Assembly: GCF_022965805.1 (NCBI RefSeq)
Contig: NC_133115.1
Coordinates: 30,743,321 to 30,807,320 of the forward strand
Origin: Primulina eburnea
Lineage: Eukaryota; Streptophyta; Magnoliopsida; Lamiales; Gesneriaceae
Length of the DNA stretch: 64,000 nucleotides
Direction of reading: 5' to 3'
Positions 11,631 through 35,689 of this stretch are shown here, in pieces; position 1 is the first letter of the stretch; each line of letters begins with the position of its first letter. The notes beneath the pieces are model-generated. The model was not told the DNA's origin, made no database searches, and was given only the letters and a program-made list of their open reading frames with translations. The position numbers and the translations under genes were made by a program.

Positions 11631-11790
11631 GAGTAAGTCTTTGGTGAGACGGTATTACGAATCTTATCTATGAGACGGGTCAACCTTACTGATATTCACA
11701 ATAAAAAATAATATTTTAATGGATGACTAAAATAAAAGATCTGTCTCACAAAATACGACCCGTGAGACCGTTTCACATAAATTTTTGTCA
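11631..11790 (+). mobile_element. Palindromic GAGACGGTCTC element
   Basis: Same family and orientation as the copy at 11202. Left end GGTGAGACGGTATTACGA, right end CCGTGAGACCGTTTCACATA. Three copies in the same orientation lie within 1 kb. Confidence 0.8.
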
Positions 11791-11999
11791 TAATAAAAAC
11801 TTTATCAGTGCGTAAAATTATCCAAAATATTTTGAAAAAAATTCATATAATATTTCCAAAAAGATATCTAGAATAAATGAAGGAAAGCTATAATTTTTTA
11901 ATTATTATTTTTTTTAAAAAAACCCACTCATTCAAAATGTGTAAAATCGAGTGTTTTGGGGATGGAGTTAAGCACGAGTCTCAGCAGCCTGAGCCGCTA

Positions 12000-12392
12000 G
12001 CCTCTCTTCAATCTCATTTACATTTGGCTCGACTATCCCATCCCCACCGTCGGATCTGTGCTTCCATTTTTTTTTTCCTAATATTTTTTTTAATCATCTC
12101 CGCTGCTTAAACCCTAAATTGATCGAACAAGCAATTTAGAATTCTGGTTCTCTCTCGAGATATTATTTTTCTGCGTCTTCTTGCCCCTCCTGCAAGGTAA
12201 CAAACTTCTGCTCTTTATGCTTGTTCAGCACTAGCAGTGGTGGGCATGGATCTCATTTCAGGTTTATTACATATATGTATGTATGTATTTCAATTGCTCT
12301 TATTTCTGTTCCCAGGATTGGCGGAAGCTGTCCAATCAGTCACAGTCCTTTTTTCTTTGATATTTTATCATTTGATCGAGTGGAGTTGGTGA
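12000..12392 (+). promoter_or_regulatory. Miro 5' leader with a probable intron
   Basis: Between the AT-rich upstream region and the Miro start codon lies pyrimidine-rich, less AT-rich sequence typical of a plant 5' untranslated region. A donor at CTGCAAG/GTAACA (12196/12197) and an acceptor at TTCCCAG/GATTGG (12315/12316) define a likely leader intron of 119 bases. The transcription start was not identified. Confidence 0.5.
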
Positions 12393-24032
<11,640 letters not shown>

Positions 24033-24362
24033 GAAAGAAAATATCTGGTTATGATCGACTGACTATGTTTTTTGTAGGTAGGTTGGTTTTTATTTTTTAT
24101 TTTAGAGTAGGGGGTGTGGTTATTTTTGAACCACTCCTGTTAATTCGTGCTTATATGTTCTTGTCATATCAAAATTATTATCAAACAAAATCATGCACAC
24201 TTCCAGTTTGGTTTTATCAACTTTTTCTCGAGCTTTTCTGCGAGTTTCATATTTTTATCTTTTTCCAGTGGTATTGAGCCAACTATTTTTTCTCCTCAGA
24301 AAGGAAAACTTTTAATTGCCTCTACCCTGTAGTGTAGATATGAGCTGTTCTATTGCAATAAA
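24033..24362 (+). terminator. Miro 3' untranslated region with AATAAA signal
   Basis: After the Miro stop codon, T-rich sequence leads to a polyadenylation signal AATAAA at 24357-24362, a plausible end of the transcript. Confidence 0.5.
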
Positions 24363-24988
24363 ATATCTATTATCATAATAGTTTTCATTCATCTACTCTA
24401 GCCTGTTTCAAGAAACACAATCTTCAACATTTCAAGAGGGGGAATACCGAATAAGTCATGCATAAATGAAAGAATATTCATTGATTTGTGTCCAATTTTG
24501 ATCCTAGAAGATTCGAGAAAGAAAAAAATCATTTCACAAGTCAAACTTTCCTTTTGTTTTCAAAACAATTAATGAGTTAAGTATTATATGAATGTGGTAT
24601 TACATGCTTATCCACTTTATGAATTCTAATTCGACATTATGTGCATGAATATAATATATTTGTTAGTATCCTAATAACTTATAATTGAGAATATCCCGAA
24701 AAGATACCTTGTTTTAGTTAAAATTCCTCTATATTAATTGATTTTATCCTTTCATTAATTGTGAATATTTGTTGACATATGAAGGCAATTCTGATTTCCA
24801 TTTGCATCACCAACTCATTAAAACCACAAACAATTTTTGGGAATTGGATAAAATATTTGGCATACACTTCACATGGCTTTGCAAACAAACATACAAATTA
24901 ATCCCATGCATAAATATATACTTCAAACTTTTTCACACAAGATTGAACCACAAGTTCTCAAAGCCTTGTATCATATACACTACAAAAA
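24363..24988. other. Intergenic between Miro and GUX
   Basis: AT-rich sequence with no gene or clear repeat. ATAAATATATA near 24911 is a possible TATA element for the GUX gene downstream, but the region is so AT-rich that this is weak. Confidence 0.35.
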
Positions 24989-26959
24989 ATGACACGAATA
25001 AAGTTCTTTAATTTTTCTCTCTTCACATTTTCACTATCCCTAATCTTTCTGATCATTCTATACCACGAAAGAATTCATCAAAATTGTTTAGACCAGCCAA
25101 AAAATAAATCCTTAAATTTGACCTTTCCTACAAGTAATAGAAAACCAAGATGGTACCAGATCGTGTCAAGAAAAATGGATAACAAAAGAATGAAAATCGG
25201 GTTAGTTCATACCACGAATCCGTCAATAGGCGAAAAAACAACATATGGAGATCAAGAAGTGGACATGGTCGATGTGCATTTCGAGAAAATTTCCGAGAAT
25301 ATAAAATGGAGCGACTTATTTCCTCAATGGATTGATGAAAGTTTGCCATGGGACTCACTAGATTGTCCGGAGATTCCGATGCCGAGTTTCGAAGAATACA
25401 GAGACTTGGATTTGGTTGTGGCTAACGTTCCTTGTGGAGGAGGGAAACATAGCAAAACATTCGAGGATGTTTTAAGGTTGCAAGTGAATTTAGTTGTGGC
25501 CAACTTGCTGGTTAGAAGTGTGAGGAAGAAAAATGGGCAAGTTTTTGTAGTGTTTATTGGATCTTGTGGTCCTTTGTTGGAGATATTTAGATGTGATGAT
25601 CTATTGTGGCATGAAGAGAATTATTGGATTTATAAGCCTGATTTGAAAAGGTTACAACAAAAGGTGCTCATGCCCGTTGGTTCCTGTCAGCTTGCCCCTC
25701 CATTCCTAAAACCAGGTAATATTTTTTCTTTCGGGCAATATATTTTATAAATGCACGCTCTTAAATTTTGATTTATCTTCGTGGAAGTTGGTGAAAAATC
25801 CTCAATCAAAACATTTCTTTGGGTTCACTCCCTATCCACAAAATTGTGGTACTATGTCATACAAAATGTGGTATACTTCATGTGGAAATGTGGTACTAAA
25901 AAAGTACCCAGGGACTGAATACAAAAAAAATCGACGGCTGGGGACTGAAGGCTAATTTTCCGTTTATCTTTTGGCGACTGAAGGCTAATTTCCCGTTTAT
26001 CTTTTGGCGACTGATAATCTCCTCGTACGTACGACGTTTCAGATGTGTCGACAGCATCCCACAAGCCCAAAGAAGCATATGTAAGTGTGATTCATTCATC
26101 AGAAGATTATGTCTGTGGTGCAATAACTTTAGCCCAAAGCATAATCAAATCCAACACAACAAGAGACCTAATCCTCCTAGTTGATGATTTCATTTCCAAG
26201 AAATCTTTAGAAAACCTAAAATCAGCAGGATGGAAGATCAAGCACATTCAAAGAATACACAGCCCTTATGCGCAGAAAGGAACATATAATGAATGGAACT
26301 ACAGCAAACTCAGGATATGGCAACTTGTGGAATATGACAAGCTAATCTTCATTGATTCCGACTTCATCATCCTACGCAACACCGACGGGTTCTTCGCGTA
26401 TCCTCAACTATCTGCTTCAGGGAACAGCAGGCATGTTTTCAACTCCGGATTCATGTTGATCGAGCCATCCACTTGCACGTTCGAGATGTTAATGAAGCAA
26501 AGGTATAGAGTTGTATCTTACAATGGAGGGGATCAAGGATTTCTTAATGAAATGTTCATGTGGTGGCATAGGTTGCCAACTAAGCTGAATTTTCTCAAGG
26601 ATTTCATCGCGATCTTAGACGGGAAACGAGACATCCCTGACGATGCTTATGCTTTGCATTACTTAGGATTGAAGCCATGGATGTGCTATAAAGATTATGA
26701 TTGTAACTGGGATGTACTCGAAAATCAACGCTTCGGTAGCGACTCCGCGCATGGGATATGGTGGCGAATTTACGACGAGATGCCGGCTGAACTCAGGAGC
26801 CATTGTGAGTTGAGTCCTCAAATGGAGGCCAATGTGAGAATGTACAGAGAAATGGCTAGGAATGGAAGTTATCCTGATGGTCATTGGAAGATCAAAATCA
26901 CAGACTCTAGAAGCCATTTTTCTCATTATTTGACTAATACATATTTTCCATACGAATAG
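24989..26959 (+). CDS. UDP-glucuronate:xylan alpha-glucuronosyltransferase (GUX, GT8)
   Basis: Golgi type II membrane glycosyltransferase of the GT8 GUX/PGSIP clade that adds glucuronic acid side chains to xylan in plant cell walls. Two exons, 24989-25715 and 26043-26959, joined in phase (Asp243 spans the intron) to 547 residues. Residues about 7-24 (FFNFSLFTFSLSLIFLIIL) form a signal anchor. The N-terminal GUX-specific stem region has WSDLFPQWIDESLPWDS and CPEIPMPSFEEY. The GT8 catalytic domain has the metal-binding DxD as IDSDF (Asp347-Asp349), then HVFNSGFMLIEP, NGGDQGFLNE and HYLGLKPW, all catalytic-domain marks. The start is the first ATG of the frame, directly before the membrane anchor. 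It resembles the GUX3/4/5 group more than GUX1/2 by its short stem, but I cannot settle the paralogue. The coding sequence looks intact. Confidence 0.92.
25945..26012 (+). repeat. Short tandem duplication in the GUX intron
   Basis: The phrase GACTGAAGGCTAATTTCCCG with TTTATCTTTTGGC occurs twice in tandem, period about 33 bases, close to the intron acceptor. Confidence 0.8.
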
Positions 26960-28188
26960 TTTTTTTTTTTTTATAATATAAAAACATAAACTGAATTTTT
27001 TTCAGTTCAAATGTATTATGCAACTATACTGTGGAGATATCATTATTGCTTCTCCCCTAAAACTAGAAATTTCTTGAATAAAAATCCGAATAAATTATAA
27101 GAACTTTTTATAATTTATGGAAAGTATAGTATAAATTAGAGAATTAATTAGATTTGTATTGTCATGTGAATGAGGGATCGCTCGACCCTACCTGTGGGGG
27201 CACTGTCCCCACAGGATTTCCACGGTCCAGATTTAGCCACATTTGTAATTTTGAAAAAAAAAAAGTGGACCTTATGTACTTGTGACTAAATCTGGACCGT
27301 GGATCTACACATAGGACACTACCCCACATGTAGGGTGAAATGATCCGTGAAGGAATGAGACACACGACAAAATCGTAAACAGGATACATGTCGACTTCTA
27401 AAGATAAGTGCAAGATTGTTGTAATAGGGTCAGACGTCTATTTGATGTCAAACCCTCCAAAGATGGGTTTCAGTAAAATTTAAAATAAAAGTTATTGTAA
27501 AATACGTGTAAACATGTATTTTTATATATATCAACTTTGTATAGTGAAGAAGAATAGTTATTTTCACCGAAATGTCTTTAAAAAAATTATAGAATTTTAA
27601 TTTCTAATTCCTTACTATGATTTTTCACGCTTCTAGTGTGTTCACATCCATGTATTATATTAACTAGAGGATCGTGGCTCATATACGTGTTTCGTTAAAA
27701 AAATAAAGTTAATTTTTTTAAAAAAAATTATAATTAAAATTATTAATTTTTGAAATTGAAAAATCGAAACAAAATAAAATATAGAGATAAATGTTATTAT
27801 AAGGTAGTAAAACAATGTAGTTAGTTTGATAAGATGGATGGTGTTTTAGGTAAATCCAAAAAAAGTAAAACACTCTTAAATAAAATAGAAAACAGGAAGG
27901 AAATATAATTAATACTTTAATTTTTGTTGGATTGTCTAATTAATTAATTTGTATCATTCATAATATGAATTCGAGTTCAAGCTCGAGCTCGGATTGAGGT
28001 TGGGGAACCTACTACATGCTAGTTTGCCAGTTAACCTGTATTTCATAATGATTCTTTTATATATGTTCAAAAAATAAACTCGACTTATGATTAGTACATT
28101 GATTGAAAACTTAATCGCTACAACTGTACAAATTTAAAACCTTTTAACTTCACAAGGTAAAAAAAAAAACATGAGAGAAAATCAAGGG
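26960..28188. other. Intergenic between GUX and COG4 (convergent 3' ends)
   Basis: The two genes converge here. Apart from the small inverted-repeat element at 27186-27335, the sequence is AT-rich with no recognisable gene. Confidence 0.5.
27186..27335. mobile_element. Small inverted-repeat element (CCCTAC...GTAGGG), 150 bp
   Basis: Roughly 50-base terminal inverted repeats face each other: CCCTACCTGTGGGG... with CCACGGTCCAGATTTAG on the left, CTAAATCTGGACCGTGG with ...CCCCACATGTAGGG on the right. A related copy lies at 32256. It has the form of a miniature inverted-repeat transposon; the family is not identified. Confidence 0.75.
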
Positions 28189-31100
28189 CTATAATTTGAG
28201 AGCAGATATGGCTTCAGGTTTGAAATCCACTCTTAGACTCAATACTCGTCTAACCTCAGCCGGAGTCAGTCTCCAAGTCATGGGACCTGAGTTCTCTCCC
28301 CAGAAATCCAGAATCTCGGAGACTTTTTCCAAGTTTAGGATAGTAGCCATCTGGGTGAGACGAGAAAATTTGTCTCGAACAGTCCTGTGGGTCATACTCG
28401 AGAAATGACTGACCAGTGTCCTGGTATCTCTATCCAGCTGAAGGCCACCTAGTTGACTGAATCGTTTTTGCATAATGATGACTTCGAGCCTTTTCACAAT
28501 GAAGTCAATGACAAGATGTACAAAAGTGTCATAATTGTTGGTAGTCATCAATTGCTGAAGCCATCCCACATTGGTTTCAACAGCATGTAGAAGCCTTTGC
28601 ACCCAGGGATCGTTAACCTCGTTGTCAGCATATTCTGCCTCGGAAAGCTCATAGCTAATTGTTGCCACATTGTCTAATACTGGCCTGATTCGGGGTGTCA
28701 CGGATGACACGAGTTGCTCCATTCCAACCGTTAGCGTCTGCTTGAAATTGTTGCTCATTTCATTTAATTCAGATAAGCAAGATTTAACTCTCTCTCTATC
28801 TGCAGGTGCAGAGAACGCCTGATGCAAGGAAACTGAAGTTAGTCCTTTCAACGTATTTCCAAGAATAAGGAATAAGATAGCGGAGAAAACACAGAACAAG
28901 AATCCTATGGTTTTGAAGGCATACATTTTGGGGAAAAAGCATTCACGCATGTCCCATGAGAACATCAATCATTAACATTAGAAAGATGTACTTGAGCACC
29001 TAACCAGGGTTTGCAGGGATACATTCAGTATAAACAACAAAAAATAATTGATCTACCACAAAAATAATGAACATGGACAGTGAAAATAAGCGGATATTGC
29101 CAAATTGATGCTACCCTGCCACAAATCACTACATGAGAAATTCATGCGGTGTCTGGGACGAAAATCTTCCCACACATTCGAAGTTGAATACAACTTAAAA
29201 ACCGATACTGTATGAAGATTTCTATAAAGTTTATAATCACAAACTACTCCTCATCTATAAGTTTGAACCATTTTTCTCCATGTTCAAACGCTTGGATTCA
29301 AAACAAAGTACTTCAACAAAAAAAGAAGAAGCAAATTCCTTTAATTGAAATACAATCTATTCAGCTATTCAAGATAGAGTAGCATGACTGATAAAGATCC
29401 TAACCACAAACAAAATTGAAGAAGACCTTAAAAGGCAATCCTATACAATGTTGCTCTCTCCCTGGCCATCAAGTCCACTACTGCAAACTAAATTCTGGAA
29501 GATATTGCATAATTGCTAGCAGAAGAAATCCGCAGGCCAAATGCAACTGATGGTATTTACAGTCAACCGAGTATATCAACCATCATTTGTCACTGACTGT
29601 AGTTTCTCTAATAGCTCCCAAAGAACTTCAGAAAATATGTAACATATAGGATATCAAATCCAAACTTAATAATAACTGCAGAAGCACATTTAGAAATAAG
29701 AAACACACGTATCACCCCGCAACTAGTGGGAATATGATATGATGATGATGATGAAACACACGTATAAGGGAAACAAAGTCTGTAAGTACCTCAGTGCATT
29801 GCTCTTCGATCTCGTGGCGAAGTTTCAAGGCATACTCACCACTGACATCCATGTTGTTCAAGGCAGTGGCAATCTCTGTTCCTGTCTTCTGCACTCCAAC
29901 ACCACCCAAAAAAACCTTTGCCCCAAGATTAGGCTCCTTCATCTTTTGTTGCAACGCCTCACAATACTCACCCCCTAGTAAACTCACAGCACTGCTCAGC
30001 ACCGCAATCATTGAGTTAATATTGGAGGTAGAAATAGCCCTCCGGCAGCAACTCTGCAGAACATAAAACACATCATCGACCATAGACGTTGTAAGACTAT
30101 CGAGCACATGCTCATTTATTTGAATTGCTTTCCTCACATTCTCCACCATAAAGAATCCTTCCAGGATCACATAATAACCAGTTACATCCTGCGTAACTTT
30201 ACTGAAATTCCCACTCCTAAAAGCTTTTGTAGCTCGAGGTCCTAACTCTGGATCCACAGAGGTCAAACTCCTTATTTTTGAAACCATGTAATCTGTGTAA
30301 TCTTCACCCAATTGCGTCAATGACAGTATCTCTTCCAGGTACAGTTCAACCTCCCTAGGTTCCGGCCCTTCCACCCCAACAGAGAGCAAATCGTTCTTAT
30401 ATGAATTAATTTCAGATGTCAATTTCGCCAATTTCCTATACTCCATATACTTCTTTAAAATGATAGAACCCCGCGAATCACATTCCTCCTGGAGCTCGCA
30501 AATGGCATAGACAATACCATCCTCACCACACAAATCAATCAAAATCGAAATATTTTCCTCAATAGCCAAGACAATGTCTTTAAACAAATTCGTCAAACAA
30601 GAAACGAAATTTACGTTAGTGTTATTATTCGATTGCTCCAGAAGCTCTACCAATTGCTCAAATTCCATTCTTGATCTCACGGAAATTACCTTTTTCAAGT
30701 ATTGAACATAAATCTGCAAGCCTTCCTCTTCGAGACCGAGAGGCCTGTAGAGCTTGATGAAGCGGAGAATAGTGGGATGATCCCGTTGATCTACAGCATA
30801 GGAAAGTTTCTTCTTGGCGACGCCTTCCAATTGCTTCTTATAGGAAAGGAGCTGCTCGCGCTGATCCGCGGTTGAGGAGTCTTTGAATTTGGCATCAATT
30901 TGGAGGAATGTCTGGATGAAAGATGCAGCAGATTCAAAATCCTCGGCGAGAAGAGATTTGTGAACGCCGTCCAGGCAGTTGGATCGGTCGACGATGGCAT
31001 CTATTCTGAAGAGCGTGTCTTGAACTCGCGATTGTGCGAGGTCGAGTTGGCGGACTTTGGCGGATACCTGATCAGCGAGCGCAGAGGTGAAGGAGACGTT

Positions 31101-31382
31101 GGAAAGCATGTACTCAGAGTCAGCCCTCACTATCTCCAAAACCTCGGTCGATTTGTGGAGATTCGAGAGCTGGAGATCCAACTCGGAGCGCTGAGAAAGT
31201 AGAGATTCGAGCTCCAAATCTATCGCTCGCTGATAGGCAATGCATTGGTGAAGGAGACGCGTCGTGGCTCCCACGTCCGTCAGTTTCCTCACGTGCTCGA
31301 GCGCTTCCACCGTGCCGAATTGTACAGACACTGAATTAATGGTGGCGTCGGCGTCCGCCTCACTCATCGGTGTAGATGCCAT
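28189..31382 (-). CDS. COG4: Conserved oligomeric Golgi complex subunit 4 (COG4)
   Basis: Subunit of the COG tethering complex on the cytosolic face of Golgi membranes, needed for retrograde vesicle traffic and proper placement of Golgi enzymes. Two exons on the minus strand: 31382-29790 (531 codons) and 28818-28189 (209 codons plus stop), phase 0, together 740 residues, close to the usual plant length. The start MASTPMSEADAD is the last ATG before conserved sequence; the frame upstream of it looks like non-coding leader. The N-terminal part (about 20-130) is a coiled region with heptad leucines (SQRSELDLQLSNLHKSTEVL). The C-terminal COG4/RINT1-like part carries SAPADRERVKSCLSEL, NDPWVQRLLHAVETN, MQKRFSQLGGLQLDRD and WRLTPAEVRRVL, which I recognise as nearly invariant in plant COG4. 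No defects seen. The intron (28819-29789) is 971 bp. Confidence 0.95.
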
Positions 31383-32169
31383 GAGTCGTATCGCAAGTAG
31401 ACGACTCAGTACCTCTTCGGAACAAGTGAGCAAAATCAACAATAGATATTCTAAAATATTCTTAAAATAGAAATATTTATATTATATTATTATTACGTGT
31501 GAAATTGTGGTGATAATTTTCCGAAAATATTTAATTTCATAATTATTATTTTTATTATATTAAAAACCTCTTCAAATCACTATATATTTTACATAAACAA
31601 ACATCTAAATAAAATTTCTTTTTTAAATCAAACCACTCTTCTAAATTGAAAATAATAACCTCACTTTTAAATCGAAACCAATCTAAATTTTATGATAGTC
31701 TCACTTTTATCATTCTGCTTTTGTGGTTTTCAGTTACTAGTGGTGCAACGTTGTGATGTTCTCATGAGAGAACTGTCCATGTTATCAAAGGGAGTTTTAT
31801 TGAGGCAGATTAAGATTACGAGTGGTGCTCATCAAATGAAGTCTAATACTTAGTCATAGAGGCGTCAATAAAAAGAGAGAGTTTTTTTAGTTTGAATAAA
31901 TAACAATTTATATTTAGTGGATTCATTTAAAAGCTAAGCGTGGCACAACAAACTTAGGTCTTTTGTCTGAACGATATTAAAATGCCAGTATCTTTGTGTT
32001 CTTTGTTTTATCATTCACACGCGTAATAAATAACGATAAAGAACAAGTAATAACATTGCAAGAAAACACAAATAACAATTGTCATCAGAGAAGATTTATT
32101 ATTTATTATAGTGTGATCTTGGTTGTGTTTGTTTGATTTTGTAAGAAATTTTATGTGTAAAAAAGGATC
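31383..32169. other. Intergenic upstream of COG4
   Basis: AT-rich, no gene recognised. It should contain the COG4 promoter, but no specific element stands out. Confidence 0.4.
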
Positions 32170-32673
32170 TATTTCCAAACCACCACTATTGATGGTACAA
32201 ATTACTCGTATCGAAAATGAAGCATGAGGGTGTTCATAAAATCGGTATGTTGATGCTACCTGTGGGGGCAGTGCCCCCAACAAGATCTGGACCGTTGATT
32301 TTAAAGAATTTGGTGGACCCCGCATATGTGTGGTTAAAGCTGGTCCTTTGATCTTCTAATGGAGAGCAGTGCCCCATGAGGTAGGGTGAAATATTCCCAC
32401 AAAATCCATTGATTAAAAAGCCTGAAAATAAATTTTGCAGGATATGAGCACCTAACAAAGGCAGATGAAGAGGAAAATAAAATTCTCAAACCTGAAGAAA
32501 CTTGGAATAATAATGAGTATCGATTGGCTAACAACAATTTGAAAGACTTGAATGCAATTTTTAATGTTGTTAATGCTAATAAGTTTAAAATTATATTCTC
32601 TTGTGAATCTGCCGAGGAAGCATGTGGATTTCTTCTAACTGCACATGAAGGTACAACTGCCAAAAGTTTCTAA
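32170..32673 (+). pseudogene. Degenerate Copia-type gag fragment, split by a small transposon
   Basis: Bases 32176-32220 read as the start of a Copia gag (a DGTNYSY motif, reachable only with a frame change), and 32440-32672 continues in one frame with gag UBN2-type features: DLNAIFNVVNANKF, then SAEEACGFLLTAHEGTT. Between them lies the small inverted-repeat element 32256-32386. Frameshifts and stops show this is a dead relic. No protease, integrase or reverse transcriptase follows. Confidence 0.6.
32256..32386. mobile_element. Small inverted-repeat element, second copy
   Basis: Left end CTACCTGTGGGGGCAGTGCC and right end GCAGTGCCCCATGAGGTAGGG in outline match the ends of the element at 27186. 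The interior includes AGATCTGGACCGTTGAT, matching the GTCCAGAT block of the other copy. It interrupts the gag relic. Confidence 0.7.
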
Positions 32674-33579
32674 ACTTGAATGTTCTACATATTTAAATTT
32701 GAAAAGCTACAACGGTCGAATTTTATGATCATCTGTACTACTTTCCAACACTATGGACAAGTTTTTTTCAATATTTATACATATCATTATATCATTAAAT
32801 GTTCTTCTTGTTTTTTGCGATTTTAAGTCTATGCTATTTGAAAAACTGACAAACCGTAGACCAAATACGTAACTTTGTCACTTCTGGTGTTGGTACTATA
32901 TTGTATGATCTTTCTATTTGCAGCATTCATCAGAACGGACTTGCAATATCCTTATAGAAATGCTCAAAATTGTATGATGGTTTGAATCTTTGTGCTACAT
33001 TGGATTTTCAGATGGGTAAATTTTGTCATTTGAACTCTTGCAACTAGAGTTCAACAAATACAACGGTTTGACTCCTTGACATAACGGTTGAAACTCCTAA
33101 ACGTCTTGAAATGCCTGAATTTGTCCAGTACTAAAACTACACATGTTTTTTTTTAAAGTAAAAATGATTTCACTCATAAGGTAAAATGTCCATTTGTATA
33201 ACCTGATGCATAACAATAATGGAACTTGATCCATAAACTCTAAATCTTCCCCATCATTCAAAGTTTTTTGGGCAAAAACCGTGTTACTACTCTATTAGTT
33301 GTACACGAACAATACTTGATGTCATTTTTTTGGTTTGCCGTAGCTATCATTTCTGATTTTCTCCACCAGCAGGACAACCATTGCAAAAGGAGGTGTAGTG
33401 AGGCAACTGATCAACTTGCCAACTCTTTGCGTGGTTAGTTCGTCCCATCTTCTTTCCTTCATCAGCTCTGGAAAATTGATGTAAAGCCAAAATATTAATA
33501 GAGATCAACGATAATGCGAGATTCATTCGGACCACAATATCTTCATTTTTATATTTAGAGAATATTTTAAACACTATCA
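32674..33579. other. Intergenic, nothing recognised
   Basis: Sequence downstream of the gag relic, possibly remains of the same retroelement, but no protein domain or repeat ends could be seen. Confidence 0.35.
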
Positions 33580-33745
33580 AATTTGTGTGAGACGGTCGCA
33601 CATGTCGTATTTCGTGAGATATATTTCTTATTTGGGTCATCCATGAAAAATATTACTTTTTATGCTAAAAGTATTACTTTTATTGTGAATATTAATAAAA
33701 TTGACCGATCTTACAGATAAAGATTCGTGAGACCGTCTCACAAAA
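33580..33745 (-). mobile_element. Palindromic GAGACGGTCTC element, reverse orientation
   Basis: TTTGTGTGAGACGGTCGCAC at the left, TTCGTGAGACCGTCTCACAA at the right. The core ATTTGGGTCATCCATGAAAA is the reverse complement of the core in the copies at 11202 and 45904. Confidence 0.8.
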
Positions 33746-34499
33746 GATCTTTTCTTGTTTTTAACCTGAGCAGGAATTAGTCAAATCTTGGATAATAATA
33801 AGTTATGCATGATTTCGAACTCAAACTTTTTTTAATCATAGTTTTCGAAAAGAAGGTGTACTTAACAAAAAAGTAAATCGATGGATGTGATTAGTCATTT
33901 AATAAAATATAGTATCAAAACTATGATAAATGGCACGACATATTTACTATTTTTTATTTCTATACAGATTGTTTCAGTTTTTAAAATAAATAAATTTTAT
34001 TGAAGAATTTCATAAAGCAATTTATACATGGAGTATTATTTTGGACTATGATGGATGTATCATGCAGTAGTTTAACATATAAATCTCATTGAACAAACTT
34101 TATGTAACGTACTCGTTCGAAAAAGTGGATGCTTGAAAATTTTCCTTTACAACTGCGAAATGAAAGAGATTTGTTAAATTTAATGGCTGGAAAGTGTTTG
34201 TTGGGGACCATGGGCAAACATAGGGTAGTTGATCGGGCACCAAACTCCACTAGTGGGTTATTTATGTATGGTATGGATGTTCTCGTGAATATATATGTGT
34301 GATATGAGTCGATCTGACTTATAACATATGAAAATTAATATTTTTTAACAAAAAAAATATTTTTTATTAAATAGATTGAGTCAAATATCTATGTCACAAA
34401 ATTAAATCGTAAAATATCTCGCATAATTTTTATGATTTATTTGTGTCTTTGAAATATTTTCCAGGATAGGACAAACAAATTCGATCGCTTAACAACAAA
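33746..34499. other. Intergenic, AT-rich
   Basis: No gene or clear repeat recognised. Confidence 0.35.
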
Positions 34500-34717
34500 A
34501 ATCTTACCTCTCAATGTAATAATAATAAGAGATCGAGTCTCGCAAGCGGCAGTGTGAGAGTTAAATTCTCTCCAATGAGAGGGAGCTCCTTGTGCGCGGC
34601 GTAGCATAAGGTCTAGTTGCTGCTGGTTGGCTGAGTCACCATGATTTACCTTTTCTCACAATCATGTCGGGTCCGAGGTGAAGGGCGCCTAAAGTGAACG
34701 ATTTCAGCTTATGGAGC

Positions 34718-34760
<43 letters not shown>
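34500..34760 (+). mobile_element. Possible SINE-like insertion with (AAT)n tail
   Basis: About 200 bases of less AT-rich sequence, including GATCGAGTC (fits the RNA polymerase III B-box consensus GWTCRANNC), end in a simple AATAATAAT tail at 34718-34758. That layout is SINE-like. No convincing A box or target duplication was found. Confidence 0.3.
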
Positions 34761-34939
34761 GTTCGATAGTTCGAGTATCACGTCAATCTTTGTTGCACAG
34801 ATATTGACTACATTACTGTAGTTGTCGAAAGTTGTCAACCCAATAACCATTCGATAAAATACGGATTTATTTGATTTACATTCGTTTTAAAAATAGAAAT
34901 AATGATAAAGTAATAAAAATAATATCGAAAGAGTAATTT

Positions 34940-35547
34940 TGTTTGCACAATATTTGGTGTTGCGGGCGTGCCAGGTGCGAAAATGCACCGATTTGTGTAA
35001 AATGATAAAAATCTAACTTCTAAAAATTCAAGCGACGTGAATTCTAAATTCGACCGTCAGTTATAGTCTCCTAAAACAAATGCAATGCCAAAATAAAGAA
35101 AACTATTGTGAATCGATGCAAATAAACCTCCGACATGATTTTGAATTTACAAAACTGTAGGAATTCATCAAAACTTGAAAATATAATAACTTGTACTGAA
35201 ATCTAAAATGAGAAGACGCTAGAAATATACTGAAAAGCTTGAAAAACTATTGCTTGAAAATTGTAAATTTAGCAGAGAGTTTTTTTGCAGATTTTTGTCT
35301 GTGTAGAGTTGTGTGTGTGTTGTTTGCCGATTCCTCCATTTTCTTTACTGTGCGGTGCGGTTCCTTCCAATCTCCCATGACTCACGATCTTTTCCCATTT
35401 TCTCCAACGATCTCCTTCTCTCTCCACGATCTCTTGGACGTTATCTGCTTATTTAAATACATTAATGGGCTTCTTCTTTTTCTCTATCAATTTAAATTTT
35501 TGGGCTTAGACAATTAGTTGGGCTCAATTTAATTTTTGGTGCAAACA
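34940..35547 (-). repeat. 3' LTR of the 7.4-kb element
   Basis: Direct repeat of 41757-42364. Differences seen: TTGTACTG here versus TTGTGCTG, and ATACATTAATG here versus ATACACTAATG in the other LTR. Confidence 0.95.
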
Positions 35548-35689
35548 AATGCCCCCCGCAAGCATTGGCCCATCGGGCCAAAATGCTTGTGTATGAGCCC
35601 AATTTTAATTGTACTTGTAGCGGCCCGTGATTTTATTTGTATGTGAGTTGGGCTTATGATAGTGGGCTGAATAACCCAAGCCCATTCAC

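Noticed and set aside
24980..24992. CACTACAAAAAATG directly at the GUX start codon, resembling the CACTA left terminus.
   Set aside because: No GCGACGG subterminal repeats and no facing GTAGTG end follow; the sequence continues straight into the membrane anchor of GUX, so it is a chance match.
29739..30066. Plus-strand frames of 79 and 90 residues.
   Set aside because: Antisense shadows of COG4 exon 1.
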